From: Sphingomonas vulcanisoli
GTDB taxonomy: Bacteria > Pseudomonadota > Alphaproteobacteria > Sphingomonadales > Sphingomonadaceae
Length of the DNA: 64,000 nucleotides
Reading direction: 5' to 3'
Assembly (NCBI RefSeq): GCF_011761305.1
Contig: NZ_JAAOZC010000005.1
Span: 62,001 to 126,000, forward strand
Below the pieces are notes generated by a model. It was not told the DNA's origin. It did not search any database and saw nothing but the letters and a program-made list of their open reading frames with translations. Shown here piece by piece: positions 30,617-39,934 of the stretch (its first letter is position 1; each line of letters opens with the position of its first letter). Both the position numbers and the translations under genes were made by a program.

Positions 30617-32167
30617 TCATGGTACGGCGATCAAGGGCTTCGCCACCGCTGGCGGCCCCAAGGTGGCAAGGGGCGGCGCGGCGTTCGCCGCTCCAAGGTT
30701 CAGGCGCGCCGGCGCCACGCGCCGCCAAGAAAACAGCACTGCCCCCAATCCCATGATGCAATAGAGCGGGATCTCGTAATGGCCGCCGTAGCCGGTAAAC
30801 GCGGTCATCACCGCATAGGTTAGACAGACCGAGAAAACGAGCGCGGCGGACCGTTCCAACAGCAGGCCGCGGGCGATCATCGAACGACGGATCGCCAGCA
30901 TGGCGACACATGGCAGCAGAAACACGAGCAACAAGCCAATGAACCCCAAGAGCCCATCGGCCAGCGCATAGAAGAGATAGCCGTTAACAAAGTCGACGAT
31001 ACCCTCGCCCTGAACCAGATCCTTCATATCGATCAGCAGTTTCTTCACAGCTATGCCGGAGAGGGGATGCTTGTGATATTCCTCCATCCCACGCGTTAGC
31101 AGCAGGCTACGATAATTCGCCGTTCCCGTCGTATCCGGCCCATTAACCATCGCGTTGAAGTACGGAATGAATTCGGCGAGCAGGAGTACGGAACCGTACA
31201 TCATGCCGAGCAACGTCACCTTACCCACGAGCGGCAAGAAGCGGCCGCGGTAAAGATCGAACGCCATCACGCCGACCAGTACGCCGATCCAGGCATTGCG
31301 CGTACTGGTAACGAAGATGCCGACCGTGATCACGCCAAGCGCAATGCCCAGCGCGCGTGTCGTGCGAAAATTGTGACGGAAGGTAACGGTGGCCATCAGC
31401 GTGACGACCAGGAACTGCGCGAGGGTGGTCGCATCGCCATACACGGTCGTGGCCCGCAATATTCCGCCGCGAAACTTCATCAGGCGGTAGAGCGGCGTAC
31501 CGCCGATATTCAGCTTCGCAGACATCGTCGCGTAGAAGAGAGTGTGTAAAAACCCCTCGACGACCGCGACGCACGAGAGCACGAAGCCAATATAAGCGAA
31601 GGCCAACAAGACACGACGGAGATCTTCGATACGGCTTATCGCATTGGTGAAAGCAAAATAGCCCACGCCACCCGCTAACAGCACGCCGACCACGTTGCGC
31701 AGCGTGGCGGTGACGGTATCGTCGCGACTCACGTACAGGTCCAGCGCAAGCATGATCACGTAGGGAAGCGAAAAACGCATCCCCGCCTTTGGGCCCGCGC
31801 GCCGTCGAAACAGCACCGCAGCCATCAGCCCGATCGACAGCAATATCCATTTATCAACGGCAACCAGATAGAGGCTGCCGATCTGCAAAGGGTATACAAG
31901 TTCCGGCACGGCGCCCGTTGCGACGATGAACAGCGCCGCCGCCTCAGCCCGCGTCCGCGCCAACAACGGCAAGGCACCGAGCAGCATCGCGTAGACGATC
32001 CAGATACTCGGCGAGAGCATACCCACGGCGTAGAAGCCGATCATGATCGCAAGCGGGCGACCCTTGATCCATTCGGCATCGGCGCGGCCGACCAGCCTGG
32101 TGAAGACATAGGTCCCCAGCCATACAATCGTGCCAAGCCTGAGGATCAAGAGGATTGAGTAGACCAT
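30617..32167 (-). CDS. O-antigen ligase / polysaccharide polymerase-like protein
   Basis: This 516-residue membrane protein has ten or more predicted segments. A large periplasmic loop follows STRNAWIGVLVGV, with NYRSLLLTRGMEEYHKHPLSGIAV, a pattern typical of Wzy/WaaL/O-antigen ligase proteins in which Arg and His of that loop act on undecaprenyl-linked glycan. It probably polymerises or ligates an exopolysaccharide or O-chain. Its neighbours are an acyltransferase and a GH130 gene, but the assembly genes of a full pathway are not here, so its role in a particular polymer is unknown. Confidence 0.75.
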   Translation of the reverse strand: MVYSILLILRLGTIVWLGTYVFTRLVGRADAEWIKGRPLAIMIGFYAVGMLSPSIWIVYAMLLGALPLLARTRAEAAALFIVATGAVPELVYPLQIGSLYLVAVDKWILLSIGLMAAVLFRRRAGPKAGMRFSLPYVIMLALDLYVSRDDTVTATLRNVVGVLLAGGVGYFAFTNAISRIEDLRRVLLAFAYIGFVLSCVAVVEGFLHTLFYATMSAKLNIGGTPLYRLMKFRGGILRATTVYGDATTLAQFLVVTLMATVTFRHNFRTTRALGIALGVITVGIFVTSTRNAWIGVLVGVMAFDLYRGRFLPLVGKVTLLGMMYGSVLLLAEFIPYFNAMVNGPDTTGTANYRSLLLTRGMEEYHKHPLSGIAVKKLLIDMKDLVQGEGIVDFVNGYLFYALADGLLGFIGLLLVFLLPCVAMLAIRRSMIARGLLLERSAALVFSVCLTYAVMTAFTGYGGHYEIPLYCIMGLGAVLFSWRRVAPARLNLGAANAAPPLATLGPPAVAKPLIAVP

Positions 32168-32246
32168 TACCGCGCCGATCCTGCTAAGCTGGCATCGTAG
32201 GGTCTACGGGGTGCGGCCACACTCCGCAATCATCCCCGGGGCCGCT

Positions 32247-33539
32247 TCAGGACATCGCCTTCAGCAGCCGATCGACGGTGGTGGTTGCGAAAGCAGCGAA
32301 ATTGTCCGCCACTCCGAACGGTAGCATGACGTCGCGGCCGTGGATCATCGCGCCGCAGCTGTAGACGACGTTGGGCACATAACCATCCCGCTCGTCCGGG
32401 CTGGGTTTGAGAATCGGCTCGGGCGTGCGCGCCAGCAGCTTGGCGGGATCGTGCTTGTCGAGCAGGCAGGCGCCCATGCAATAATTGCGCACCGTGCCGA
32501 CACCATGCGTGAACACCAGCCACCCCTCGTCGATCTCGATGGGCGATCCGCAATTGCCCATCTGGACATATTCCCAGGGGAATTGGGGCGAGACGATCTT
32601 CACGCCCTCGTTCCAGACAGTGACATCGTCCGAGCGTTGCAGCCAGATGTTCTCGCTGTCCTGCCGCCCGAGCATCACATATTGGCCGTTCACCTTGCGC
32701 GGGAACAGCGCCATGCCCTTGGCGCCCGCGGCGTCACCGGTCAGCCGCCGCATCTCGAACGTCTGGAAATCATAGCCGGTCAGCAGCGCCGGGCGCGCGT
32801 CCCGGCCATCGAAGGCGGTGAAGGTGCCGTAATAGGTGAAATTGCCGTCGTCCTCCTGGAAGCGGACCAAGCGGAGGTCTTCGATCCCCTGCCGCTGGCT
32901 TGGCAGGATCGGGAAGAGCACGGTTTCCGACAGTTCGCGGCTCTGCTCGCAGCGGAGCCTTACCGAGCCTGTTTCCTCGTCCCCGGTATCGACGATCGGT
33001 GGCACGGCGGTGCGGCTGGGCTTGTCCACGCAGATTTCGCCTCCCGGCGTCCAGATTCCGGTGCGGAACGTCACCGAGGAGACATGGCCCTCGCCGATGC
33101 CACGGAGCGACAAAGCGAACCGCAGCGAGCCTTCGGGCACACCCTCCTGATTCATCCCGAGCACCGCGCTGGGATTGAACAAAGCCGCGGACTCGAACGA
33201 GAATTCCTCGCTGAAATAGGCGCCAATCAGGCGACGGCAGGCATCATCCTCCGGTACTTCGCCGTCGAGCAGCTTCGCAACCTCGTCGAACCGCCGCCTG
33301 AGCAAATCGTCGACATCGCGGTGCCGTTCATCGAGCGAATCGGTGATCGCTTTGAGTTCAGCGTCCAGCTCGGCGCCGCCCAACGCTACTACGCGATCGA
33401 CGATGACCTGCGCGCGGCTATGCCCCTCGGTGCGGAAATTGTCCGGATATTCCGGGCTGAACGGGCGGATGACGGTGCGTGACGGATCGGGCCGCAGGAT
33501 AAGATCGTGATGATCCAACACGGAATCGGAATCAGGCAT
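32247..33539 (-). CDS. GH130 family beta-mannoside phosphorylase-like
   Basis: This 430-residue five-bladed propeller protein belongs to GH130, enzymes that phosphorolyse beta-mannosides to mannose-1-phosphate. YYGTFTAFDG, the DSENIWLQRSDD region, GNCGSPIEIDEGWLVFTHGVG and the C-terminal VVYSCGAMIHGRDVMLPFGVADN are typical blocks. An N-terminal 100-residue helical extension (VDRVVALGGAELDAELKAI) is present, as in the longer GH130_2-type proteins. ATG 33539 has GGGGAA a few bases upstream. Substrate specificity cannot be read, but mannose-1-phosphate would enter the same pool as the ManA product. Confidence 0.85.
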   Translation of the reverse strand: MPDSDSVLDHHDLILRPDPSRTVIRPFSPEYPDNFRTEGHSRAQVIVDRVVALGGAELDAELKAITDSLDERHRDVDDLLRRRFDEVAKLLDGEVPEDDACRRLIGAYFSEEFSFESAALFNPSAVLGMNQEGVPEGSLRFALSLRGIGEGHVSSVTFRTGIWTPGGEICVDKPSRTAVPPIVDTGDEETGSVRLRCEQSRELSETVLFPILPSQRQGIEDLRLVRFQEDDGNFTYYGTFTAFDGRDARPALLTGYDFQTFEMRRLTGDAAGAKGMALFPRKVNGQYVMLGRQDSENIWLQRSDDVTVWNEGVKIVSPQFPWEYVQMGNCGSPIEIDEGWLVFTHGVGTVRNYCMGACLLDKHDPAKLLARTPEPILKPSPDERDGYVPNVVYSCGAMIHGRDVMLPFGVADNFAAFATTTVDRLLKAMS

Positions 33540-33642
33540 GGGGTTCCCCGGCTTGGCCGCACAGCGCGGTTTGGGCGCGAACGCACGGAACGCGGGCAAG
33601 TGCCCGATCAGGCAGCGGGCGTATCGCTGATCCGACGACCGC

Positions 33643-34083
33643 CTATTTCGCGGCCATCGCCAGCAATGGCGCCATCCGCTTGGTGGCAAGTGCCGGAAGC
33701 GGCGCGGCAGCGGCGGCGGCGGCATTGGGCGCCTTGCCCTTGCCCGCCTTCACCAGCGCGATCATCCCCATCGAGAAATGGGGCAGGCATTTGATGCCGT
33801 AGAGGCCGGGCTTGGTAAGGGTAAGGACGTATTCCTTGTTCACCTGGCCCTTGGGCGCGGCGACGCCGGCGGGCAGCATGCCGTCGATCGGCTCGGCATT
33901 ATGGCCCATGTCGGTCGGCACGAAATGCACCTTGTCGCCTACCGCCGCCGCAACATAAGCGGGCTCGAAAACCATCACCGTATGATCGCTGCCGAAATTC
34001 TTCATCTGGACGGTGATATCCTTGGCCATCGCGGGCGCGGCGGCAAGGCCGATGGCGATGAAGACGGCGGCAGGCTTGATCAT
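33643..34083 (-). CDS. Pseudoazurin (type 1 copper protein)
   Basis: This 146-residue periplasmic cupredoxin has a signal peptide (AAVFIAIGLAAAPAMA). The copper ligands are visible: His in MGHNAE, Cys and His in KCLPH, and Met in FSMGM. It shuttles electrons in the periplasm, often to nitrite or nitrous-oxide reductase, but no denitrification gene is in the window. The C-terminus has an Ala-rich tail of about 40 residues beyond the fold. Confidence 0.9.
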   Translation of the reverse strand: MIKPAAVFIAIGLAAAPAMAKDITVQMKNFGSDHTVMVFEPAYVAAAVGDKVHFVPTDMGHNAEPIDGMLPAGVAAPKGQVNKEYVLTLTKPGLYGIKCLPHFSMGMIALVKAGKGKAPNAAAAAAAPLPALATKRMAPLLAMAAK

Positions 34084-34188
34084 GCAGGTCTCCCGAGGAC
34101 GCGACAGCCACGACGGTAGCTTTTCGTGACCGCGCTGGCTATGGGCGCGCTTCCCGCCAGCGGCCTTTTTCTCGAGTATTTCCCACCC

Positions 34189-35331
34189 ATGTTTCCGCCT
34201 GCCGAGCCCGCGCCCGCCCCCAAGCCGTGGATCGCCGCGATCGCGCCGTATGTCGGCGGTCGCGCGACCAGCGACACCGGCGCCAAGCTGATCAAGCTCT
34301 CCTCCAACGAGAATCCGCTCGGCACCAGCCCCAAGGCGCGCGCGGCCTTCGCGGCGGCAACGAACGCACTGGAAATCTATCCGGACGGCGCGGCATCCGC
34401 GCTACGCGAGGCGATCGGAGCGCATTATGGACTGGAGCCCGAGCGCATCGTCCACGGCACGGGATCGGACGAGGTGCTGCACTTGGCCGCCGGCGCCTTC
34501 GCCGGGCTCGGCGATGAAATATTGTACGTTCGCTACGGCTTCTCGGTCTATCCAATCGCCGCGCGGCGCGTCGGCGCGCACCCGATCGAGGCAGACGACC
34601 GGGATTACGCCACCGACGTCGATGCGCTGCTGGCGGCGGTCACCGCGAAGACGCGCGTCGTCTATGTCGCCAATCCCAATAATCCGACCGGCACCTACAC
34701 CAGCCGCGCCGAACTTGCCCGGCTGCACGCAGGGCTGCCCAAGGATTGCCTGCTGGTGATCGATCAGGCCTATACCGAATATCTCGATCCCGAAGATGAG
34801 GACGGCGGGTTGGAGCTCGCCCGCACGCAGCCCAATGTCCTCGTCACCCGAACCTTCTCCAAGATCTTCGGGCTCGCGGCGGGGCGGATCGGCTGGGGAT
34901 ACGGCCCGGCGGCGGTGATCGAAGCGATGAACCGCATCCGCGCGCCGTTCAACGTGGCGACCGCAGGCCTCGATGCCGCCATTGCCGCGTTGGGCGATAA
35001 GGAGTTCGTCGCGCGCAGCAAGGCGCATAACGACACATGGCGCGGCTGGTTTGCGGGCGAGATCGCGGCGCTGGGCAACACGGGCATTCGCGCGGTGCCG
35101 AGCAAGGCCAACTTCATCCTTGTACTGTTCGAGGGCAAATTGAGTGCCGAGACCGCGTATCATGGCCTGATGGCGCGCGGCATCGCGACGCGCTGGCTGC
35201 CCGGCCAGGGCCTGCCGCACGCGCTGCGGATCACGATCGGCGAGGAGGCGGTGATGCGCCGCGTTGCTGCGGCGCTGCGCGAGATGGCCGGCGAGGCGGG
35301 TTCTGCCCCGAGCGAAGGCGAGGGGGCCTGA
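34189..35331 (+). CDS. hisC: Histidinol-phosphate / aromatic aminotransferase
   Basis: This 380-residue PLP fold-type I aminotransferase has the PLP-binding Lys in [17 protein letters not shown] and substrate blocks SSNENPLG and NPNNPTGTY. It can use histidinol-phosphate, and in sphingomonads this hisC-tyrA pair often supplies tyrosine or phenylalanine synthesis. The frame opens at a GTG at 34126; ATG 34189 (reading [20 protein letters not shown]) gives the usual N-terminus but has a weak SD. Its stop overlaps the tyrA start (TGATG). Confidence 0.88.
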   Translation: MFPPAEPAPAPKPWIAAIAPYVGGRATSDTGAKLIKLSSNENPLGTSPKARAAFAAATNALEIYPDGAASALREAIGAHYGLEPERIVHGTGSDEVLHLAAGAFAGLGDEILYVRYGFSVYPIAARRVGAHPIEADDRDYATDVDALLAAVTAKTRVVYVANPNNPTGTYTSRAELARLHAGLPKDCLLVIDQAYTEYLDPEDEDGGLELARTQPNVLVTRTFSKIFGLAAGRIGWGYGPAAVIEAMNRIRAPFNVATAGLDAAIAALGDKEFVARSKAHNDTWRGWFAGEIAALGNTGIRAVPSKANFILVLFEGKLSAETAYHGLMARGIATRWLPGQGLPHALRITIGEEAVMRRVAAALREMAGEAGSAPSEGEGA

Positions 35332-36242
35332 TGCTGCCGTTCGCGCGGGTGACGATCATCGGGCTGGGCCTGATCGGCTCGTCCGTGGCGCGCGCGGTTC
35401 GCGCCAAGATGCCGACGGTGCGGCTGATGGCCTATGATGCCGATTCCGCCGTCCGCGAACGCGCGCGGGAGATCGACCTGTGTGACGATATCGCCGATGC
35501 CGCCGGCACCGCGGTGATCGATGCCGATCTGGTTTTGCTCTGCGTGCCGGTCGGTGCGATGGGCCAGGCCGCCGCATCGATCGCCGCCGATCTGCCGCCC
35601 GAGGCGATCGTCAGCGATACCGGCAGCGCCAAGGCATCGATCGCCGCCGCGATCCGGCAGGCACTGCCGCACGCCACGGTCGTCCCCGGCCATCCCGTCG
35701 CCGGCACCGAACATTCCGGACCTGACGCGGGCTTCGCCAGCCTGTTCGAAGGCCGCTGGTGCATCCTCACCCCCGATGGCGACACCGATCCCGCCGCGGT
35801 GATGCGCGTCTCGACTTTTTGGGAGAAGCTCGGCGCGCAGACCGAGATTATGGATGCGCGTCACCATGATCTCGTCCTCGCCGTCACCAGCCATGTCCCG
35901 CATCTGATCGCTTATTCGATCGTCGGCACCGCGTCCGATCTCGAGGAGGTCACGCAGAGCGAGGTTATCAAATTCTCGGCGGGCGGCTTCCGCGATTTCA
36001 CCCGCATCGCCGCCAGCGATCCGACGATGTGGCGTGACGTGTTCCTTCAGAACCGCGAGGCGGTGCTGGAAATCCTCCAGCGGCTGACCGAGGACGTCAC
36101 CATGCTCCAGCGCGCGATCCGCTGGGGCGACGGCGATCAATTGTTCGATCTCTTCACCCGCACCCGCGCCATCCGCCGCTCGATAATTGAGCAGGGGCAA
36201 GACAGCGCCGAACCGGATTTCGGAAGATCGCATGGTGGCTGA
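35331..36242 (+). CDS. tyrA: Prephenate/cyclohexadienyl dehydrogenase
   Basis: This 303-residue NAD(P)-dependent enzyme oxidises prephenate or arogenate to the tyrosine precursor. The N-terminal Rossmann fold has VTIIGLGLIGSSVARAV, substrate residues are in PGHPVAGTEHSG, and TSHVPHLIAY is the helical dimer domain. No ACT domain is seen at the C-terminus. It is coupled to hisC by a one-base overlap. It probably takes prephenate from chorismate mutase encoded elsewhere. Confidence 0.92.
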   Translation: MLPFARVTIIGLGLIGSSVARAVRAKMPTVRLMAYDADSAVRERAREIDLCDDIADAAGTAVIDADLVLLCVPVGAMGQAAASIAADLPPEAIVSDTGSAKASIAAAIRQALPHATVVPGHPVAGTEHSGPDAGFASLFEGRWCILTPDGDTDPAAVMRVSTFWEKLGAQTEIMDARHHDLVLAVTSHVPHLIAYSIVGTASDLEEVTQSEVIKFSAGGFRDFTRIAASDPTMWRDVFLQNREAVLEILQRLTEDVTMLQRAIRWGDGDQLFDLFTRTRAIRRSIIEQGQDSAEPDFGRSHGG

Positions 36243-36260
36243 GGATACATCCTCTACGTT

Positions 36261-36336
36261 TGTGTCGAGCGAAGTCGAGACACGTTCCCCGCTCGCTATT
36301 TGCACGTCCCTCGACTTCGCTCGGGACGAACGGAGG
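36261..36336. repeat. Inverted-repeat element, family F, upstream of hom
   Basis: Two hairpins, TGTCGAGCGAAGTCGAGACA and CGTCCCTCGACTTCGCTCGG, end in GGGACGAACGGAGG. A second copy is at 54477-54544. Its right end supplies GGAGG 11 bases before the hom start. Confidence 0.85.
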
Positions 36337-36347
36337 CTTTGGTAGCA

Positions 36348-37643
36348 ATGAGTTCAAACCCCCTCCGCATCGCGCTTGCAGGCCTCGGCAATGTCGGTGC
36401 TGGCGTCGTCAAGGTGCTGGAGACCAACGCCGATCTGATCGCGCGCCGCGCCGGCCGGCCGATCGAGGTGGTCGCGGTCTCGGCGCGGGATCGGACGCGC
36501 GATCGCGGCGTCGACCTCGGCAAATTCGCGTGGGTGGATGACGCCGCCGCGCTGGCCGAGCGCGAGGATGTCGATGTTGTAGTCGAGCTGGTCGGCGGAT
36601 CGGACGGCCCCGCGCTGACCCTGGCGCGCAAGACATTGGCGGCGGGCAAGCCGCTCGTCACAGCGAACAAGGCGATGATCGCCCACCATGGCCTCGAACT
36701 CGCCGAAGCCGCCGAGGCCAAGGGCGTGGCGCTCAAATATGAAGCGGCGGTCGCGGGGGGCATCCCGGTGATCAAGGGGCTGCGCGAGGGTGCTGCGGCC
36801 AACCGCCTCCACCACGTCTATGGCGTGCTCAACGGCACCTGCAATTACATCCTGACGACGATGGAGAGCGAAGGCCGCGACTTCGCCGAGGTGCTGGGCG
36901 AAGCGCAGAAGCTGGGCTATGCCGAGGCCGATCCCAGCTTCGATATCGATGGCGTGGATGCCGCACATAAGCTCTCGATCCTTGCCAGCCTCGCTTTCGG
37001 CGCGCGCGTCGATTTCGAGGCGGTGGCGATCACCGGGATTCGCCACGTCATCGCCGCCGACATCGCCGAGGCGGCGGCGCTGGGCTACAAGATCCGGCTG
37101 GTGGGCCTTGGCGAGGCCAATGCGCGCGGCATGTTCCAGCGCGTGCATCCCTGCCTGGTGCCGATCGATCATCCGCTGGCGCACGTCACCGGATCGCTCA
37201 ACGCCGTCGTTGCCGAGGGCGATTTCGTCGGGCGGCTGCTGTTCCAGGGACGCGGCGCGGGCGAAGGTCCGACCGCGAGCGCGGTGGTCGCCGATCTCGT
37301 CGATATCGCGCGCGGCGCCACCGGCCCAACCTTCGCGATGCCCGTCGCCGATCTGGCCGCGCTGCCGTCCGCCCCGGCGGGAGAGCGCCGCGGGCGCGCC
37401 TATCTCCGCTTCCTCGTCGCCGATCGCCCCGGCGTGCTTGCCGAGCTGACCGCCGCGATGCGCGATGCCGGCGTCTCGATCGAAAGCCTGATCCAGCGCG
37501 GCGCGGCCGCCGATGGCAGCGTGCTGATCGTGATGGTCACGCATGAGGGTCCGGAACGCTCGGTCGATCACGCGCTGGAGAAGCTCGAAGGCTCGCCGAG
37601 CCTGCTTGGCGCGCCGATGCTGATGCATATCCTCGAGCGCTGA
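36348..37643 (+). CDS. hom: Homoserine dehydrogenase
   Basis: This 431-residue enzyme reduces aspartate semialdehyde to homoserine (threonine, methionine branch). The NAD(P) fold has RIALAGLGNVGAGVV, the catalytic domain has GVLNGTCNYILTTM, and a C-terminal ACT domain (FLVADRPGVLAELTAAMRDAGVSIESL) gives feedback control by threonine in known members. ATG 36348 lies behind the repeat element that supplies GGAGG. glpX follows after an antisense small gene. Confidence 0.95.
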   Translation: MSSNPLRIALAGLGNVGAGVVKVLETNADLIARRAGRPIEVVAVSARDRTRDRGVDLGKFAWVDDAAALAEREDVDVVVELVGGSDGPALTLARKTLAAGKPLVTANKAMIAHHGLELAEAAEAKGVALKYEAAVAGGIPVIKGLREGAAANRLHHVYGVLNGTCNYILTTMESEGRDFAEVLGEAQKLGYAEADPSFDIDGVDAAHKLSILASLAFGARVDFEAVAITGIRHVIAADIAEAAALGYKIRLVGLGEANARGMFQRVHPCLVPIDHPLAHVTGSLNAVVAEGDFVGRLLFQGRGAGEGPTASAVVADLVDIARGATGPTFAMPVADLAALPSAPAGERRGRAYLRFLVADRPGVLAELTAAMRDAGVSIESLIQRGAAADGSVLIVMVTHEGPERSVDHALEKLEGSPSLLGAPMLMHILER

Positions 37644-37646
37644 GCC

Positions 37647-38063
37647 CTATTCGTCGGCGTTGCCCGTCACCGCCGTATGAGCCGGCGCCGTGCCCGTGCC
37701 GAGCGGCACGGTCAGCGTCAGCCCCGCGCCCTTGCCCTGCAACGCCGGACTACCGCCGACGCCGCCGGCGGTGGACGGCATCTCCCCCGTCGCCGTGCGC
37801 GGCCCCGCCCGCGGACCGCCCTGATCGGGGAGCGGTAGCCGATCCGGCGAACGGCCATCCGTCTTGCCGCAGACGGTGATCTCGTCGTGCGTCGACCGGC
37901 GGCACGGCGTGGGCAAAGGCGCCGGGTCATGCTCTTGATGATACAGCGCGATAGCCTGCTCGGCGGCGGTGCCCTTGGTTTTCGGCGGCACGGGCGGCCC
38001 TGCCACCTCGGCCCGCGCCGCGCCCGCAATCAGCAGCATCGCCAGCCATCGCGTCGCTCTCAT
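37647..38063 (-). CDS. Small periplasmic protein of unknown function
   Basis: This 138-residue protein has a signal peptide (ATRWLAMLLIAGAARA) and a Cys pair in PCRRSTHDEITVCGK, a motif recurring in small sphingomonad secreted proteins. The rest is Pro/Gly-rich. ATG 38063 has GGAGGA nine bases upstream; the longer frame to 38081 lacks an SD. It lies antisense between hom and glpX, three bases from the hom stop. No function is known. Confidence 0.6.
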   Translation of the reverse strand: MRATRWLAMLLIAGAARAEVAGPPVPPKTKGTAAEQAIALYHQEHDPAPLPTPCRRSTHDEITVCGKTDGRSPDRLPLPDQGGPRAGPRTATGEMPSTAGGVGGSPALQGKGAGLTLTVPLGTGTAPAHTAVTGNADE

Positions 38064-38185
38064 GGCCCGGTTCCTCCGCACGCAGCGAGCATGACAGCGC
38101 CGCCTCGCGAAGCAAGCACGCCATTCTCGACAATGTCACCATGCCCGCCTATCGCCGCCCGCGAGATAGGGACGGAGAAAAGCAA

Positions 38186-39154
38186 GTGGCGGTGAAAGCC
38201 TCGAAGGCGCTCGATCGGGTGTTGGTTCTGGAGATGGTGCGCGTCACCGAAGCGGCGGCGATCGCCTGCTCCACGCTGGTCGGCCGCGGCGACGAAAAGG
38301 CCGCCGATGCCGCCGCCGTCGAAGCTATGCGCATCGCCTTCAACGAGCTCGATTTCGACGGCACGGTGGTGATCGGCGAGGGCGAGCGCGACGAGGCGCC
38401 GATGCTCTTCATCGGCGAGAAGGTCGGCAAGGCATCGCCCGGCAGTCCCAAGATCGATATCGCGCTCGATCCGCTGGAGGGGACGACGCTCACCGCCAAG
38501 GCCAGCCCCAACGCACTCGCCGTGCTGGCGATCGCCGAGGAGGGCGGGCTGCTCAATGCGCCCGACGTCTATATGGAGAAACTGGCGATCGGGCCGGGCT
38601 ATGAACGGGGCATCGTCAGCCTCGAAAAATCCCCCACCGAAAACGTCAAGGCGCTGGCCAAGGCCAAGGGCGTCGAGCCGCACGAGATCGTCACGCTCGT
38701 CCTCGATCGCCCGCGCCACGAAAAGATGATCGCCGAACTGCGCGCGATCGGATGCGCGGTGATGCTGATCCCCGATGGCGATGTCGCGGGCGTGATCGCG
38801 GTGACCAATCCCGAGACCACGGTCGATATCTATATGGGCTCCGGCGGCGCGCCCGAGGGCGTGCTGGCGGCGGCGGCGCTCGCCTGCGTCGGCGGCCAGT
38901 TCCAGGGCAAGCTGCTGTTCCGCAACGATGACGAGCGCGCCCGCGCCGCCAAATGGGGCGTCACCGATCTCGACAAAATTTACCAGCTCGAAGATCTGGT
39001 GAAGGGCGATGCGATCTTCGCAGCGACCGGTGTCACCGATGGCTCGCTGCTCTCGGGCGTCAAGCGCCACAAGGGCCATATGACCACCAACAGCGTGGTG
39101 ATGCGCGCCAGCTCGGGCACCGTGCGCTGGGTCAAGGGCGAACATCGGATTTAA
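38186..39154 (+). CDS. glpX: Fructose-1,6-bisphosphatase class II
   Basis: This 322-residue metal-dependent phosphatase of gluconeogenesis (and possibly sedoheptulose bisphosphatase) is of the GlpX type. The blocks EGERDEAPMLFIGE, IALDPLEGTTL and YMGSGGAPEGVLAAAAL are typical. The GTG at 38186 has GGAG eight bases upstream, while the ATG at 38141 has none, so the shorter form is preferred. A hairpin with U-tract follows the stop. Confidence 0.95.
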   Translation: MAVKASKALDRVLVLEMVRVTEAAAIACSTLVGRGDEKAADAAAVEAMRIAFNELDFDGTVVIGEGERDEAPMLFIGEKVGKASPGSPKIDIALDPLEGTTLTAKASPNALAVLAIAEEGGLLNAPDVYMEKLAIGPGYERGIVSLEKSPTENVKALAKAKGVEPHEIVTLVLDRPRHEKMIAELRAIGCAVMLIPDGDVAGVIAVTNPETTVDIYMGSGGAPEGVLAAAALACVGGQFQGKLLFRNDDERARAAKWGVTDLDKIYQLEDLVKGDAIFAATGVTDGSLLSGVKRHKGHMTTNSVVMRASSGTVRWVKGEHRI

Positions 39155-39157
39155 TCT

Positions 39158-39187
39158 AGCCCCTCCCCTGAAGGGGAGGGGCTTTTT
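39158..39187 (+). terminator. Rho-independent terminator after glpX
   Basis: AGCCCCTCCCC and GGGGAGGGGCT form an 11-bp stem with a four-base loop, followed by a T-rich run (TTTTCTT). The stem is identical to the ends of the family B repeats, so a half-element seems to serve as terminator. Confidence 0.85.
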
Positions 39188-39223
39188 CTTTCCTTACCCC
39201 GCCCCGCCCCCTAAACCCTCCCC

Positions 39224-39934
39224 ATGAGGGCGATCATCCTTGCTGCGGGCCAGGGCACACGCCTGCTGCCCTTCACGCGCCAGCATCCCAAATGCCTCGT
39301 CCCCGTCGGCGGCAAGGCGATCCTCGATCATCAGCTGGAGGCGCTCGCCGCCAATGGCATCACCGATGTGCTGGTGATCGGCGGCTATCGCATCGATCGC
39401 CTGGAGCAGCATCTTTCGCACAAGCCCGCCAACCAGCGCCCCGGCCTGCTGCTCAACCCCTTCTGGCCGGTGGCGAACAGCATCAGCAGCGTGTGGACCG
39501 CGCGCCACCAGCTTCATGAGCCCTTCTGCCTGCTCAACGGCGATACCTTATTCTCGGCCGATCTGATCGCCGCCGCGCTCGACCATGCCGGTGATGGGAT
39601 CAATCTGCTCGTCGAGCGGACCGAGGATTTCATGCTCGATGACATGCTCGTCGCCGTCGAGGGCGAAAGGGTCCGCGCGGTCGGCAAGACGCTGGCGGAA
39701 GGCGTTGCCGCGCACCGATCGATGGGCTTCATCATTGCCAAGGGCATCGGCCCGATCCTCTATGTCGAGGCGCTCGACGAGGTGATCGGCGCCGAGGGCG
39801 GGCATGGCCGCTTCCACCATGCGATCATCGATCGGCTGGCGTGGGACAGCGCGGTGCGCGCGATCGAAGGGGACGGATCGAGCGCGCTGGAGATCGATCG
39901 ACCCGAGGATATCGAACGCTGGCAGGCGAAATGA
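39224..39934 (+). CDS. Nucleotidyltransferase (CDP-alcohol/sugar-1-phosphate type)
   Basis: This 236-residue GT-A-fold nucleotidyltransferase starts with AIILAAGQGTRLLPFT, the NTP-binding loop, and has LLNGDTLF with the metal-binding Asp. The spacing, with NPFWPVANSISSVWTAR, resembles phosphocholine (LicC-like) or glycerol-phosphate cytidylyltransferase-like enzymes more than hexose-1-phosphate ones. It overlaps the next gene by four bases (ATGA), so it probably activates the group that its partner transfers. The substrate is inference. Confidence 0.75.
   Translation: MRAIILAAGQGTRLLPFTRQHPKCLVPVGGKAILDHQLEALAANGITDVLVIGGYRIDRLEQHLSHKPANQRPGLLLNPFWPVANSISSVWTARHQLHEPFCLLNGDTLFSADLIAAALDHAGDGINLLVERTEDFMLDDMLVAVEGERVRAVGKTLAEGVAAHRSMGFIIAKGIGPILYVEALDEVIGAEGGHGRFHHAIIDRLAWDSAVRAIEGDGSSALEIDRPEDIERWQAK

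Noticed and set aside
33899-34111. Open frame antisense or shifted to pseudoazurin
   Set aside because: It overlaps the clear pseudoazurin gene in another frame and has no family features.
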